DNA from: Prolixibacteraceae bacterium
GTDB taxonomy: Bacteria; Bacteroidota; Bacteroidia; Bacteroidales; Prolixibacteraceae
DNA: 6,885 nucleotides
NCBI GenBank assembly: GCA_016931875.1
Contig: JAFGDX010000096.1
Coordinates: forward strand, 1 to 6,885
Direction of reading: 5' to 3'
The notes under the pieces are model-generated. The model searched no databases. It saw only the letters and a program-made list of their open reading frames with translations, and was not told where the DNA came from. The position numbers were made by a program, and so were the translations under genes. Every line of letters begins with the position of its first letter. The first letter of the stretch is position 1. This document shows, piece by piece, positions 1-6,870 of this stretch.

Positions 1-816
1 AAGGGAATTCTTGACCAGCTTACCATGGGAAAAGTAGAAGAACGTTGGATGAAGACCACCGATGGAAAGGAAATGCTGGTGTGGGTTATTTATCCGCCTC
101 ATTTTGATCCGGACAAAAAATACCCGGCCCTGCTGTACAACCAGGGAGGGCCGCAGGGAACAGTCAGCCAGTTTTGGTCGTACCGCTGGAATTTCCAGAT
201 GATGGCCGCCAACGATTATATTGTGGTAGCTCCCAACCGGCGGGGCTTGCCGGGTTTTGGACAAGAGTGGAATGAACAGATTTCAAAAGACTACGGAGGG
301 CAAAACATAAAAGATCTTCTAACGGCCATCGACGAAATGGCCAAAGAACCTTTTGTGGATGAAAACCGCCTTGGCGCTGTTGGGGCGAGTTATGGCGGGT
401 TTTCGGTGATGTATCTGGCCGGACATCACAACGGGCGATTCAAGGCATTTATCGCACACGACGGTATTTTTAATTTCGAACAAATGTACCTCACCACCGA
501 GGAAATGTGGTTTGTTAACTGGGATTTGGGTGGTCCTTTCTGGGATACTACCAATGCTGCCGCCCAGCGTTCATTTGGTTTTTCACCGCATAAATATATT
601 CAGAACTGGGATACTCCGATTTTAATTGTTCAGGGTGAAAAAGATTACCGTGTGCCAACCGGACAGGGAATGGCGGCTTTTAATGCGGCAGTTTTACGTG
701 ATATTCCTGCTGAATTTTTGTATTTCCCCGGGGAAAACCACTGGGTGCTGCAACCACAAAACGGAATTTTATGGCAGCGCGTTTTCTTTAACTGGCTCGA
801 TAAGTGGCTGAAATAA
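1..816 (+). CDS. S9 family (prolyl oligopeptidase-type) serine peptidase, C-terminal catalytic domain, 5' truncated by window; DPP5-like
   Basis: The frame is open back to base 1 (the eight codons before the ATG at 25 have no stop), so this is the last ~271 codons of a larger protein and the ATG at 25 is internal. What remains is the alpha/beta-hydrolase domain of a family S9 peptidase. Counting from base 1, Ser130 sits in GASYGG (codon 388-390), Asp215 in GEKDYRVP (643-645) and His247 in GENHW (739-741). A YNQGGPQ segment carries the likely oxyanion Tyr. The Ser-Asp (85) and Asp-His (32) spacings equal those I recall for Porphyromonas gingivalis DPP5 (S542/D627/H659), and the tail after His is also alike. 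DPP5 enzymes remove dipeptides in the periplasm of amino-acid-fermenting Bacteroidota. The beta-propeller and any signal peptide lie outside the window, so location is inferred. It could instead be another S9 peptidase. It is followed by a terminator and appears to end its transcription unit. Confidence 0.93.
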   Translation, partial: KGILDQLTMGKVEERWMKTTDGKEMLVWVIYPPHFDPDKKYPALLYNQGGPQGTVSQFWSYRWNFQMMAANDYIVVAPNRRGLPGFGQEWNEQISKDYGGQNIKDLLTAIDEMAKEPFVDENRLGAVGASYGGFSVMYLAGHHNGRFKAFIAHDGIFNFEQMYLTTEEMWFVNWDLGGPFWDTTNAAAQRSFGFSPHKYIQNWDTPILIVQGEKDYRVPTGQGMAAFNAAVLRDIPAEFLYFPGENHWVLQPQNGILWQRVFFNWLDKWLK

Positions 817-841
817 AACAAGCAGGCAAAAACAACTTTAC

Positions 842-879
842 AAAGGATGGCATCAGTTGAAACGATGTCATCCTTTTTT
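842..879 (+). terminator. Rho-independent terminator after the S9 peptidase
   Basis: The arms AAAGGATGGCATC (842-854) and GATGTCATCCTTT (864-876) pair over 13 bp with a single G-U wobble, around a 9-nt loop. A T run continues to 879, with another T run at 882-886. It begins 25 nt after the peptidase stop. The reverse strand has no T-tract after the stem, so it should act on plus-strand transcripts only. Confidence 0.88.
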
Positions 880-918
880 ACTTTTTGAAAGTACCCTGCG
901 TAATTAAATCCAAAATTG

Positions 919-926
919 TATTTTTG
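919..926 (+). promoter_or_regulatory. Bacteroidota -7 promoter element upstream of the oxidoreductase-malQ unit
   Basis: TATTTTTG matches the TAnnTTTG -7 consensus of the Bacteroidota primary sigma factor exactly. It lies 21 nt before the ATG at 948 and just after the peptidase terminator, which is where a new promoter is expected. I see no convincing TTTG -33 element at the usual ~20-bp spacing, so the call rests on one box and its position. It would give a leader of about 15 nt. Confidence 0.5.
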
Positions 927-940
927 GCTGAAAATTGATT

Positions 941-945
941 GGAGG
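941..945 (+). promoter_or_regulatory. GGAGG, possible Shine-Dalgarno close to the oxidoreductase start
   Basis: GGAGG lies only 2 nt before the ATG at 948, closer than the usual 5-9 nt. The five other starts in the window have no such motif, as is normal for Bacteroidota. The motif falls inside the first codons if translation began at the in-frame TTG at 939, so it favours the ATG weakly at best. It may have no function. Confidence 0.3.
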
Positions 946-947
946 TC

Positions 948-2051
948 ATGCAAAAAATACATATCGGATTTTTAGGAGCCGGAGGAATTGCCAGGGCGCA
1001 CGCCTATTCCATTCAGGCATTAAAATATTATTACAGCGAAGTGCCTGAGTTGATTTTTGAATCGGTAGCATCTGCCACGCAGGAAAGCCGCGAAAAATTT
1101 GCCCGCACATTTGGGTTTAACAAAGCCGAATCAGTAGAAGAATTTGCCAAAAACAAAAATATTGATGCGGTTTTTATTTTGGGGCCGAACAAAGTTCATT
1201 TTGAACATTTTCAACTGGCTCTTCAAATGGCAAATATAAAATTCATTTACCTTGAGAAACCGGTTTGTTCTTCAGTGGAGGAAGAGGAAGCAATGAAAAA
1301 GTTGCTCCGGAAGTCGGGTGGGAAAGTAAAAATACAGGTCGGATTTCAGTATCTGCAAACTTCGTCGGTGCGCGAAGCCCTGAAATTCTGGAATTCAGGA
1401 GAACTGGGGAAACCCATTCATTTTGATTTGAAATATTACCACGGCGATTATTTACAGCCGGCTTACCGCGAAAAGCGAGTAACCCGTTTAACTCCGGCGC
1501 CCGATGGTGGTGCCATGGCCGATTTGGGCTCGCACGGAATTAGTTTGTTAATGGCGTTTTTGGGAGACGAACTGCAGATTACCGGCGCTTTGCAGGGAGG
1601 GAATTTTGCTGATGTTCCGGACGGTTCAGATTTGTTTAGCTCGCTTTCGCTGGTAGAGCCACACACAGGTGCTGTCGGGAATTTGTCGGCAAGCCGTATC
1701 AGTTCGGGTACCGGCGATTTGGTTCATCTTGAAATTTATGCTGAAAAGGGAGCCATCCGTTATTCTTCCAAAAAATCGGAATATTTTGAATATTACCTTG
1801 AAGGAAGTAACCAGTGGATAAAACAAATGGTGGGCAGCAATTACAGGCCCATTTCCGGTTTTCCGTCGGGACACGTTCCACCGGGCTGGCTGCGTTCGAT
1901 GGTTCACGCCCATTACTGCTTTTTTACCGGCAACGATTCGGAAACTTTTATTCCTGATTTGAATCATGGTCTGGCGGTTCAGCGCATTGTGAGAGAGACA
2001 GCCAACCATTTATCCATTTTCAGAAACAACTACAAAAATGGGGGAGCGTAG
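948..2051 (+). CDS. Gfo/Idh/MocA family NAD(P)-dependent oxidoreductase
   Basis: A 367-residue cytoplasmic sugar or cyclitol dehydrogenase-type enzyme. The N-terminal Rossmann fold opens with GFLGAGGIARAH (residues 7-18), which binds NAD(P). The EKP motif (103-105) supplies the family catalytic Lys104. The C-terminal domain carries GGAMADLGSH, placing Asp192 and His196 four residues apart, as in the Lys/Asp/His set of inositol dehydrogenase. The Asp that often follows in the HxxD pattern is Ser199 here. Start: an in-frame TTG at 939 would add three residues, but the ATG at 948 puts the Rossmann strand at the usual distance from the N-terminus. No signal peptide or twin-arginine leader is visible, unlike many secreted Bacteroidota members. 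The substrate cannot be read from sequence. Overlap with malQ suggests a role in carbohydrate metabolism, which is inference. Confidence 0.92.
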   Translation: MQKIHIGFLGAGGIARAHAYSIQALKYYYSEVPELIFESVASATQESREKFARTFGFNKAESVEEFAKNKNIDAVFILGPNKVHFEHFQLALQMANIKFIYLEKPVCSSVEEEEAMKKLLRKSGGKVKIQVGFQYLQTSSVREALKFWNSGELGKPIHFDLKYYHGDYLQPAYREKRVTRLTPAPDGGAMADLGSHGISLLMAFLGDELQITGALQGGNFADVPDGSDLFSSLSLVEPHTGAVGNLSASRISSGTGDLVHLEIYAEKGAIRYSSKKSEYFEYYLEGSNQWIKQMVGSNYRPISGFPSGHVPPGWLRSMVHAHYCFFTGNDSETFIPDLNHGLAVQRIVRETANHLSIFRNNYKNGGA

Positions 2052-3522
2052 AAGCGGAATTCTGCTGCATGTAACTTCTTTACCGGGAAACGAAGGAATG
2101 GGCACACTGGGAGAGCACGCATTCCGGTTTGTTGATTTTCTGGCTGAAACCGGTCAGAAAATCTGGCAAATATTGCCACTCGGGCCGGTAGGCTTTGGAA
2201 ATTCGCCGTACCAGTGTTACTCGGCTTTTGCAGGAAATTGTTGTATGATTGATTTGGAACGGCTCTGCAAAAGCGGATTGCTCAGCCGCAATGATTTAAA
2301 TGCAATCCCTGGTTTTGGAAAAACAAAAGTGGAATTTGAGAAAGTTATCGCCTGGAAAATAGCAATGCTTCAAAAAGCATTTCAGAAATTTAAAGGCAAT
2401 GGCTATCCCGATTTTCATAACGAGTATCAAAATTTTTTAAAGGAACACAACTGGTGGTTGCAGGATTTTGCGCTGTTTATGGCAGCCCACGAATATTTTA
2501 AGGGGGAGCAGTGGACCTCGTGGCCCGACGGGTTAAAATTCAGGACGCCGGTGGGAATTCATAAATTTCAAACCCAGCTTGAAGACAAAATCAGTTTCTG
2601 GAAATTTGTACAGTTTCAGTTTTTCAGACAGTGGTTTGCCCTGAAAAAATATGCCAACGCCAAAGGTATTCATATTTGGGGAGACATGCCATTGTACGTT
2701 TCAACCAATAGTGCCGATGTGTGGTCGAATGCCGATATATTTTTGCTGGAAAAAAATTTAAGCCCAAAGCGGGTTGGCGGAGTCCCGCCGGATTATTTCA
2801 GCAGCGACGGGCAGTTGTGGGGAAACCCGGTATTTGACTGGAAACGGTTGAAAGAGCGCGATTTTGACTGGTGGATGGCCCGTTTGCATTTTAATCTGAA
2901 TATGTTTGATGAAATTAGAATAGACCATTTCAGGGGGCTTGAGTCGTTTTGGTCGGTGCCGGCCGGAGAAAAAACAGCAAAAAATGGCGAGTGGGTCCAG
3001 GCCAAAGGTTTTGAGGTGCTGGAAAAATTAAAAGCGCAGATCGGGCATTTGCCATTAATTGCGGAGGATTTGGGAATCATTACCGCAGAAGTGGAAAGAT
3101 TGCGAAAAGAGTTTGGTTTGCCCGGAATGAAAGTATTGCAGTTTGCTTTTCTGACGGATGAAACGAATGAATATCTCCCGCACAATTTTACCCGGAATTT
3201 TGTGGTGTACACTGGTACTCACGATAACAATACCACACTGGGCTGGCTAAAATTGTTAAAAGGTGATGAAAAGAAAAGGGTACAATTGTATTTGGAAGGA
3301 AAGGGAAGAAAGGCACTAAAAAATGCAGTGGAATTGATTTGGGGTTCAACGGCCAACGCAGCCATCGCTCCTTTTCAGGATATTCTGGAGCTCGGTGCAA
3401 ATTCGAGGATGAATATTCCCGGAACAGCCACCGGCAACTGGGGCTGGCGTTTTCAGTGGAATCAGGTAAAAAGCAGGCAAAAGGAATTTTTGAAAACAAT
3501 TACCAAAAAATACAACCGTTAA
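2038..3522 (+). CDS. malQ: 4-alpha-glucanotransferase (amylomaltase, GH77)
   Basis: A 494-residue cytoplasmic enzyme that transfers alpha-1,4-glucan segments between maltooligosaccharides and releases glucose, used in maltodextrin or glycogen metabolism. The GH77 opening RSGILLHVTSLPG (residues 5-17) is followed by the SPYQCYSAFAGN stretch (56-67). Catalytic residues are Asp296 in RIDHFRG (nucleophile), Glu343 in IAEDLG (acid/base) and Asp396 in TGTHDNNT (transition-state stabiliser). These nearly match the numbers of Thermus aquaticus amylomaltase (D293/E340/D395), and the length is close to its 500 residues. This is therefore the short form without N-terminal starch-binding domains, which distinguishes it from the longer DPE2-like GH77 proteins found in many Bacteroides. 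The ATG overlaps the end of the oxidoreductase by 14 nt in another frame, implying co-transcription and probably translational coupling. There is no Shine-Dalgarno; the leader is A-rich. Confidence 0.97.
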   Translation: MGERRSGILLHVTSLPGNEGMGTLGEHAFRFVDFLAETGQKIWQILPLGPVGFGNSPYQCYSAFAGNCCMIDLERLCKSGLLSRNDLNAIPGFGKTKVEFEKVIAWKIAMLQKAFQKFKGNGYPDFHNEYQNFLKEHNWWLQDFALFMAAHEYFKGEQWTSWPDGLKFRTPVGIHKFQTQLEDKISFWKFVQFQFFRQWFALKKYANAKGIHIWGDMPLYVSTNSADVWSNADIFLLEKNLSPKRVGGVPPDYFSSDGQLWGNPVFDWKRLKERDFDWWMARLHFNLNMFDEIRIDHFRGLESFWSVPAGEKTAKNGEWVQAKGFEVLEKLKAQIGHLPLIAEDLGIITAEVERLRKEFGLPGMKVLQFAFLTDETNEYLPHNFTRNFVVYTGTHDNNTTLGWLKLLKGDEKKRVQLYLEGKGRKALKNAVELIWGSTANAAIAPFQDILELGANSRMNIPGTATGNWGWRFQWNQVKSRQKEFLKTITKKYNR

Positions 3523-3556
3523 AAACTGTGTTTTGTGGTTTTTGATTCTACCTCTT

Positions 3557-4360
3557 TCAACAACACAACATCACTGCTTTCATAAATTTTTTGGGTTGTT
3601 CGGCATGCAACCAGTGGCCCGCTTCGGGAATATCGACAATGGTTGCATCCGGGTAAATTTCTTTAATCAGTTTTTCATCTTCGGGCAGAATATATCGCGA
3701 TTTCATTCCGCGGATAAAAATTACCGGGTAGCTTGTAATTGGTATGCGATCGTCGAGCCAGCTTTTATTAACACCGCTCACAATTTCATCCAGGTTATCA
3801 TAAAGTACCTCTACATTAATGCGCCACTTGTAAAGTTTTGTCTCTTTATCTTTTGCCACATTTTTAAGAAGAAACTGCCGGATTCTTTTATCGTCAATTT
3901 TTTCAGCCAGCCGCTCTTCCACATCATTTCTGGTTTTAATTTCAGTAAAATCAATGTCTTGCATAGCCAGTAAAATATTCCGGTGAAGAAAAAACTGGCT
4001 GTCTTCTTTTAGCAGCATGTAATTTTTTGGGGCAATATCGGCAATCACCAGTTTTTCCACTTTTTCAGGATAATCGGCTGCAAACCACATAGCTGTTTTT
4101 CCACCCATGCTGTGGCCAAGAATGGTTGCCTTTCCAATTTGATGGGTTTCAAAAAATTCGTATAAATCTTCTTTCATCGCATCAAAAGTATGCTCTTCTG
4201 AAAACGGAGAACGACCATGATTTCTTTGATCGATCATATAAACGGTATGTTTTTCCGCCAGTCTTTTCCCAATGTTTAACCAGTTGTCAGACGAGCCGTA
4301 TAACCCGTGAACAACCACCAACGGTGTTCCGCTTCCTTCTTTTCGGTAAAATAATTTCAT
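3557..4360 (-). CDS. alpha/beta-fold hydrolase, YbfF/ABHD11-like esterase
   Basis: A 267-residue alpha/beta hydrolase without a signal peptide, so probably cytoplasmic. The oxyanion motif VVHGLYGSSDNW spans residues 16-27, and DQRNHGRSP (44-52) is the typical esterase/ABHD11 signature. The nucleophile is Ser84 in GHSMGGKTAM. Asp108 in IADIAP lies 24 residues after Ser84, the same as the Ser-Asp distance I recall in E. coli YbfF. His249 in AGHWLHAEQP completes the triad. The region between Asp108 and His249 (cap domain) is about 20 residues longer than I recall for YbfF. Likely activity is on short acyl esters or thioesters; the physiological substrate is unknown. It lies 85 nt downstream of pdxJ on the same strand with no promoter box visible between them, so it is probably the second gene of that operon. 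It ends 34 nt from malQ, which converges on it. The ATG is preceded by GACAAAGACAAA, without a Shine-Dalgarno. Confidence 0.9.
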   Translation of the reverse strand: MKLFYRKEGSGTPLVVVHGLYGSSDNWLNIGKRLAEKHTVYMIDQRNHGRSPFSEEHTFDAMKEDLYEFFETHQIGKATILGHSMGGKTAMWFAADYPEKVEKLVIADIAPKNYMLLKEDSQFFLHRNILLAMQDIDFTEIKTRNDVEERLAEKIDDKRIRQFLLKNVAKDKETKLYKWRINVEVLYDNLDEIVSGVNKSWLDDRIPITSYPVIFIRGMKSRYILPEDEKLIKEIYPDATIVDIPEAGHWLHAEQPKKFMKAVMLCC

Positions 4361-4445
4361 TTTGTCTTTGTCTCAGTATTCAGTTTTTGAAGTGTTGGAA
4401 ATCAGTTAAGAATTATTTGTATCTCATTTTACTCACTTCAGGCTG

Positions 4446-5159
4446 CTATTTCAGGCAATCAAGGTATTTTTGAATGGTGGTTTCCAACCCTAAATAAAGG
4501 GCGTCGGCAACCAGGGCATGACCAATGGAAACCTCCTTAAGATTCGGAATGTGTTTGTGCAGATAATTCAGGTTTTCAAGGTTTAAGTCGTGACCTGCAT
4601 TTACCCCTAACCCAAGATTATCAGCTACTTTTGCTGCTTCAATGAAGGGTTCAATGGCTTTATTCCGGTTCATCGGATAAAGGGTTGCGTACGGTTCGGT
4701 GTACAATTCAATTCTGTCTGTTTTTGTTTCAGCAGCACCTTCAATTGCTACCGGATCGGGATCTACAAATATGGAGGTTCGAATGCCGTTTTCCTGCAAC
4801 TGCGCAATAACATCTTTCAGAAATCCCAGGTTTTTCCAGGTGTCCCATCCGTGGTCGCTGGTAAGCTGGTAATGTGTGTCGGGTACCAGGGTTACCTGGT
4901 CGGCCTGAACCTCGATAACCATTTTTAAAAAATCTTTGCCAGGATATCCCTCTATATTAAATTCAGTGGTTATCAGCGGTTTTATTTCATAAACATCTTT
5001 GCGTGTAATGTGCCGTTCATCCGGTCGTGGATGAACTGTAATTCCTTGTGCCCCAAATTTCTGGCAGTTAACTGCTGCATCTTTTACACTGGGTATTGCT
5101 CCACCACGCGAGTTTCGTAGTGTTGCTATTTTGTTTATATTTACACTAAGTCTTGTCAT
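4446..5159 (-). CDS. pdxJ: pyridoxine 5'-phosphate synthase
   Basis: A 237-residue TIM-barrel enzyme that condenses 1-deoxy-D-xylulose 5-phosphate with 3-amino-2-oxopropyl phosphate to form pyridoxine 5'-phosphate, the last ring-forming step of the DXP-dependent vitamin B6 pathway. Family signatures appear in order: LSVNINKIATLRNSRGG at the N-terminus, ITVHPRPDERHI (residues 40-51; phosphate and substrate contacts His43, Arg45, His50), TEFNIEG with Glu70 (equivalent to E. coli Glu72), DRIELYTEPYA with Glu151 (near E. coli Glu153) and NAGHDLN with His190 (E. coli His193). N(I)NK replaces the proteobacterial NIDH near the N-terminus, which I associate with the Bacteroidota version. Length is normal. 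It is divergent from the CBS-nadK pair and probably the first gene of an operon with the downstream hydrolase. The start ATG is supported by the family N-terminus; no Shine-Dalgarno is present. Confidence 0.97.
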   Translation of the reverse strand: MTRLSVNINKIATLRNSRGGAIPSVKDAAVNCQKFGAQGITVHPRPDERHITRKDVYEIKPLITTEFNIEGYPGKDFLKMVIEVQADQVTLVPDTHYQLTSDHGWDTWKNLGFLKDVIAQLQENGIRTSIFVDPDPVAIEGAAETKTDRIELYTEPYATLYPMNRNKAIEPFIEAAKVADNLGLGVNAGHDLNLENLNYLHKHIPNLKEVSIGHALVADALYLGLETTIQKYLDCLK

Positions 5160-5230
5160 TTTGATAAAGAAATATTAACGTCGCAAGTTACAATTTTCAA
5201 TTCGAAACGTTAAAATAAAAAAGTAAAGAA
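5160..5230. promoter_or_regulatory. Divergent pdxJ / CBS-nadK control region
   Basis: This 71-bp AT-rich stretch separates two divergent starts, so promoters for both directions should lie here or extend into the coding ends. I could not find a good TAnnTTTG box in either direction. The nearest is TAACTTGC on the minus strand, one T short of consensus, at 5183-5190. It contains the inverted repeat annotated separately. Confidence 0.55.
5175..5213. repeat. Inverted repeat TTAACGT-N25-ACGTTAA between divergent genes
   Basis: The arms TTAACGT (5175-5181) and ACGTTAA (5207-5213) are perfect 7-bp inverted copies with centres 32 bp apart, about three helical turns, so both would face the same side of the DNA. 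A CG dinucleotide follows the left arm directly and precedes the right arm by two bases. The wide spacing fits a protein-binding operator better than an RNA hairpin. In AT-rich DNA a 7-bp pair could arise by chance. Confidence 0.35.
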
Positions 5231-5896
5231 TTGCTGGCAGAGAATTTAATATCAGAAGTTGTTCCCTCTATAAAAGGCTCGGAAAAAGGGCAGAAGGCAT
5301 TAAGCTGGATGGATGTATTCAGGGTTTCGCATATTCCCGTGGTGGAAGGAACAAACTATTTGGGTATGGTTTCTGATAAAATGATTTACGATTTGGATTT
5401 GTTAGACAAACCTATCGAAACAGAAATTGATAAACTCAATACGTCCCACGTTCATAAAGATCAGCACATTTTTGAGGTGGCTATTGTTATGTACAAGCTG
5501 AAACTGAGTGTTGTTGCCGTGCTCGATGCTGACCATTATTATCTTGGTGCAATTACCCTGTATGATTTGGCCCGAAGATTTGCCCGCTTGTTTTCGTTGC
5601 AGGAAATTGGCGGAGTAGTTATTCTGGAAATGAATGTGAACGATTATTCGCTCGCCCAAATCAGCCAGATTGTGGAAAGCAACGATATAAAAATACTGAG
5701 CCTGTTTTTGAACCGCACCCCGGGAACCAGCAATCTGGATGTTATCCTGAAACTGGATAAAGAAGATTTATCGCCGTTAATCCAGGCATTTATGAGGTAC
5801 GACTATAATGTGAAAGCAGTTTATCTCGACCACACCATGTTGAATGATTTGTATAAAGATCGGTTCGACCAGTTTATGAAGTTTATGAACATTTAA
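5231..5896 (+). CDS. CBS-domain pair with C-terminal ACT-like domain, AcuB-like architecture
   Basis: A 221-residue soluble protein. Two CBS repeats are visible: one at about residues 1-58 (SHIPVVEGTNYLGMVSD is the core of the first) and one at 65-122 (SVVAVLDADHYYLGAITLYDL is the core of the second). Residues ~126-199 alternate beta-alpha-beta-beta-alpha-beta (ILEMNVNDYSLAQISQIVES onward) in the manner of an ACT domain. The order CBS-CBS-ACT resembles Bacillus AcuB. CBS pairs usually bind adenosyl nucleotides (AMP, ATP, NAD, SAM) and ACT domains bind amino acids, so a sensory role is likely, but none is established here. No catalytic or membrane domain is present. The start is TTG: an in-frame stop lies at 5216, no ATG occurs before codon 27, and MLAENLISEVVP matches the family N-terminus I know. 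The leader AAAAAAGTAAAGAA is purine-rich. nadK follows after 13 nt, so they are surely co-transcribed. Confidence 0.88.
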   Translation: MLAENLISEVVPSIKGSEKGQKALSWMDVFRVSHIPVVEGTNYLGMVSDKMIYDLDLLDKPIETEIDKLNTSHVHKDQHIFEVAIVMYKLKLSVVAVLDADHYYLGAITLYDLARRFARLFSLQEIGGVVILEMNVNDYSLAQISQIVESNDIKILSLFLNRTPGTSNLDVILKLDKEDLSPLIQAFMRYDYNVKAVYLDHTMLNDLYKDRFDQFMKFMNI

Positions 5897-5909
5897 GCAT
5901 TCAAAAAAA

Positions 5910-6791
5910 ATGAAAGTTGCTGTTTTCGGTACCTCTGTCTCCGATGAATTTATTTCTGTTATCCGCGAATTCTTCCATTTTCTTAAAGAAAATAAAATAG
6001 AAGTACAGCTGTATAAACCGTTTTATTCGTTTTTGGTTGAAGAACTGAATGTTACTCCTTATTACAGTTCGTTTTTTCATTCGCATGTTGATTTTAACGA
6101 AAAGAACGAATTTATATTTAGTGTGGGCGGCGACGGAACATTTCTTCACTCGGTGGTAAATATTCGTAATTTTGATATTCCCGTGGTTGGCGTAAACAGT
6201 GGCAGGTTGGGTTTTCTGGCCGATATTTCGCAGGAACAGATAAACGATGCGCTTACCGAAATATTTAATCACAATTATTCCATCGTAGAACGAACAATGC
6301 TTCAGGTGGATTTCAACGGGCGAGAGAACATCGATTTTAATTTTGCACTAAATGAAATGACCGTTTTAAAAACCGACACGTCATCAATGATTAACGTTTC
6401 GGCTTATCTCGATAAAGCGTTGTTAAACAATTATTGGGCCGATGGACTGATTGTTGCAACACCAACCGGCTCCACGGCTTATTCACTCAGTGTGGGCGGA
6501 CCCATTCTTACACCCGATTCTGAAAATTTTGTAATAACTCCGCTCGCCCCTCATAATTTAACCATTCGCCCGCTTGTAGTCCCCGACAATTATAACATTA
6601 AACTAAAAGTGGAAGGACGGGGCACACATTATCTTACTTCGCTCGATTTCAGGTCGGTACCCGTTGAGTTTTCTACCACCATTACCATTAAGAAAGCCAG
6701 TTTTAAACTCAAAACCCTGCAGCTCCCCGAACTTACTTTCTTCAATACCTTACGCAACAAGCTGATGTGGGGAGTTGACAAACGGAATTAA
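5910..6791 (+). CDS. nadK: NAD kinase (ATP-NAD kinase)
   Basis: A 293-residue cytoplasmic enzyme that phosphorylates the 2'-hydroxyl of the adenosine ribose of NAD to give NADP, the sole de novo source of NADP. The hallmark GGDGT motif lies at residues 73-77 with the catalytic Asp75. It is followed by GVNSGRLGFLAD (94-105), ALNEM with the NAD-contacting Asn-Glu pair (148-149), WADGLIVATPTGSTAY (176-191) and the SVGGP continuation (194-198). The PHNLTIRPLVVP segment (214-225) corresponds to the conserved ITP..PHSL..RPLV region. Length matches bacterial NAD kinases. The ATG is 13 nt after the CBS gene stop, with an A-run leader and no Shine-Dalgarno, so it depends on the CBS-gene transcript. 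All recognisable motifs are intact. A weak hairpin 44 nt downstream probably ends the unit. Confidence 0.98.
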   Translation: MKVAVFGTSVSDEFISVIREFFHFLKENKIEVQLYKPFYSFLVEELNVTPYYSSFFHSHVDFNEKNEFIFSVGGDGTFLHSVVNIRNFDIPVVGVNSGRLGFLADISQEQINDALTEIFNHNYSIVERTMLQVDFNGRENIDFNFALNEMTVLKTDTSSMINVSAYLDKALLNNYWADGLIVATPTGSTAYSLSVGGPILTPDSENFVITPLAPHNLTIRPLVVPDNYNIKLKVEGRGTHYLTSLDFRSVPVEFSTTITIKKASFKLKTLQLPELTFFNTLRNKLMWGVDKRN

Positions 6792-6835
6792 TATCTGCAA
6801 AGCTTAACAATTTTTAATCTTTCTTTGGGTTTTAT

Positions 6836-6860
6836 AATAACATTCAGGTATGTTATTTTT
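6836..6860 (+). terminator. Probable weak intrinsic terminator after nadK
   Basis: AATAACAT (6836-6843) and ATGTTATT (6850-6857) form a perfect 8-bp stem around the 6-nt loop TCAGGT, followed by three more Ts. The stem is AT-rich and the T-tract short, so termination may be partial. It lies 44 nt past the nadK stop and 10 nt before a promoter box. Confidence 0.5.
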
Positions 6861-6870
6861 AGAATTATAT

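Noticed and set aside
25..27. ATG as the start of a short standalone hydrolase
   Set aside because: The frame is open to the window edge, and S9 catalytic domains of this type are preceded by a long beta-propeller, so this Met is internal.
1626..2009. Minus-strand open frame of 127 codons inside the oxidoreductase gene
   Set aside because: Antisense shadow with no family signature, within a gene with clear Rossmann and EKP motifs.
2793..3212. Minus-strand open frame of 139 codons inside malQ
   Set aside because: Shadow of the malQ frame, which carries all three GH77 catalytic residues; its composition (many Ser, Cys, Phe) is that of an antisense translation.
3521..3543. Possible bidirectional terminator between malQ and the hydrolase (AAAAAC ... 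GTTTTT)
   Set aside because: The stem is only 6 bp, almost all A-T, with an 11-nt loop. Convergent genes would need termination here, but this hairpin is too weak to call.
3533..3973. Plus-strand open frame of 146 codons
   Set aside because: It lies antisense inside the hydrolase gene, has no recognisable motif, and the minus-strand product has an intact catalytic triad.
4388..4440. Inverted repeat TGAAGTG ... CACTTCA between pdxJ and the hydrolase
   Set aside because: Seven base pairs around a 39-nt loop with no T-tract on the minus strand; close to chance expectation and not a terminator.
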